NCBI RefSeq assembly: GCF_014696615.1
Contig: NZ_JACJQJ010000018.1
Span: forward strand, 1 to 64,000
Direction: 5' to 3'
DNA length: 64,000 nucleotides
Source of the DNA: Nostoc linckia FACHB-104
GTDB lineage: Bacteria; Cyanobacteriota; Cyanobacteriia; Cyanobacteriales; Nostocaceae
Below the pieces are notes generated by a model that did not search any database, was not told where the DNA came from, and worked only from the letters and a program-made list of their open reading frames with translations. Of this stretch, positions 63,235-64,000 are shown one piece after another. Within the stretch, counting starts at the first letter, position 1. Every line of letters begins with the position of its first letter. The translations under genes were made by a program, and so were the position numbers.

Positions 63235-64000
63235 ATGAAAATAACTATACCTGAACTTTCTCTAGTTATTCTGATTGGTGCTTCTGGTTCTGGTAAATCA
63301 ACTTTTGCTCATCAGCATTTTCAATCTTTTGAGGTGGTATCTTCAGACTTTTGTCGCGGGTTGGTTTGCAATGATGAAAATAGCCAAGCTGCGACTCAAG
63401 ATGCTTTTGAGTTATTGCACTTTATTACAGCCAAGCGTTTAGCCGCAGGTAAATTAACTGTAATTGATGCAACAAACGTACAGCCAGAAGACCGTAAACC
63501 TTTACTGCAAATGGCACGAGAATATCATTGCTTTGCGATCGCAATTGTTCTCGACTTACCAGAAGAATTATGCCATGCGCGCAACCAACAAAGAAGCGAT
63601 CGCAATTTTGGCCCCCATGTCGTGCGTCGTCATACTCAAATGTTGCGGCGTTCTCTACGAGGTTTAGAAAAAGAAGGTTTCCGCTATGTTTACACTCTCA
63701 GTTCTCTAGAGGAAATAGAATCAGTTGAAATTGAACGTCAACCTCTATGGAACAACCGCAAATACGAACACGGCCCCTTTGATATCATCGGCGACATTCA
63801 CGGCTGTGGCGATGAACTGGAAACTTTGTTGCAAAAATTAGGCTACATCAAGGATGAAGTAGACAAAGAAGAACTTACCCCCTCATCCCCCTTATCTCCA
63901 CTATCGCAATTTTCTACCTACTACCACCCCCAAGGAAGGAAAGCAGTATTCTTGGGTGATTTGGTAGACCGAGGCCCCCGGATTTTAGATACAGTCAAGC
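63235..64000 (+). CDS. Polynucleotide kinase-phosphatase (bacterial Pnkp-like), N-terminal part; runs past window end
   Basis: ATG at 63235; VILIGASGSGKSTFAHQHF (P-loop kinase), VIDATNVQPEDRKPLL, FDIIGDIHGCGDELETLL and AVFLGDLVDRGPRILDTVK (binuclear metallophosphatase). Absent from the ORF track because it has no stop in the window. Confidence 0.9.
   Translation, partial: MKITIPELSLVILIGASGSGKSTFAHQHFQSFEVVSSDFCRGLVCNDENSQAATQDAFELLHFITAKRLAAGKLTVIDATNVQPEDRKPLLQMAREYHCFAIAIVLDLPEELCHARNQQRSDRNFGPHVVRRHTQMLRRSLRGLEKEGFRYVYTLSSLEEIESVEIERQPLWNNRKYEHGPFDIIGDIHGCGDELETLLQKLGYIKDEVDKEELTPSSPLSPLSQFSTYYHPQGRKAVFLGDLVDRGPRILDTVK

Overview
The window is about 64 kb of cyanobacterial chromosome, most likely a filamentous heterocystous-type (Nostocales) genome. 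Evidence: abundant HIP1 octamers (GCGATCGC), split rpoC1/rpoC2, the allophycocyanin gene apcD, and many dispersed heptanucleotide repeats. Most of it is core genome: hisD, rpsT, tatD, rpoB-rpoC1-rpoC2, uvrA, purL-purF, apcD, an RlmD/TrmA-type methyltransferase, asnS, ruvX, pgk, tRNA-Ala(TGC) and a TrhO-type rhodanese. The less ordinary content includes: (i) a histidine kinase with a plant ETR1-like ethylene-binding membrane domain; (ii) an HTH/NB-ARC STAND protein with 14 WD40 repeats; (iii) a 1686-aa exported protein combining a 7-bladed WD40 region, a ThuA/deacetylase-like core, a DUF4082-like module and five Big_5-like repeats, four of them in exact 333-bp register; (iv) a phosphoribulokinase paralogue lacking the P-loop cysteine; (v) the 5' part of a bacterial Pnkp-type RNA-repair enzyme, cut by the window end; (vi) a Doc-type toxin-antitoxin pair. 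There are also two MITE-like elements and several hairpin/heptad repeat families, some of which overlap start codons, stop codons or coding linkers. I see no CRISPR array, prophage or intact IS transposase. I did not identify a clearly new multi-gene system; the best candidates for follow-up are single-gene architectures and the repeat-within-gene cases. All family calls come from reading motifs, without database searches.
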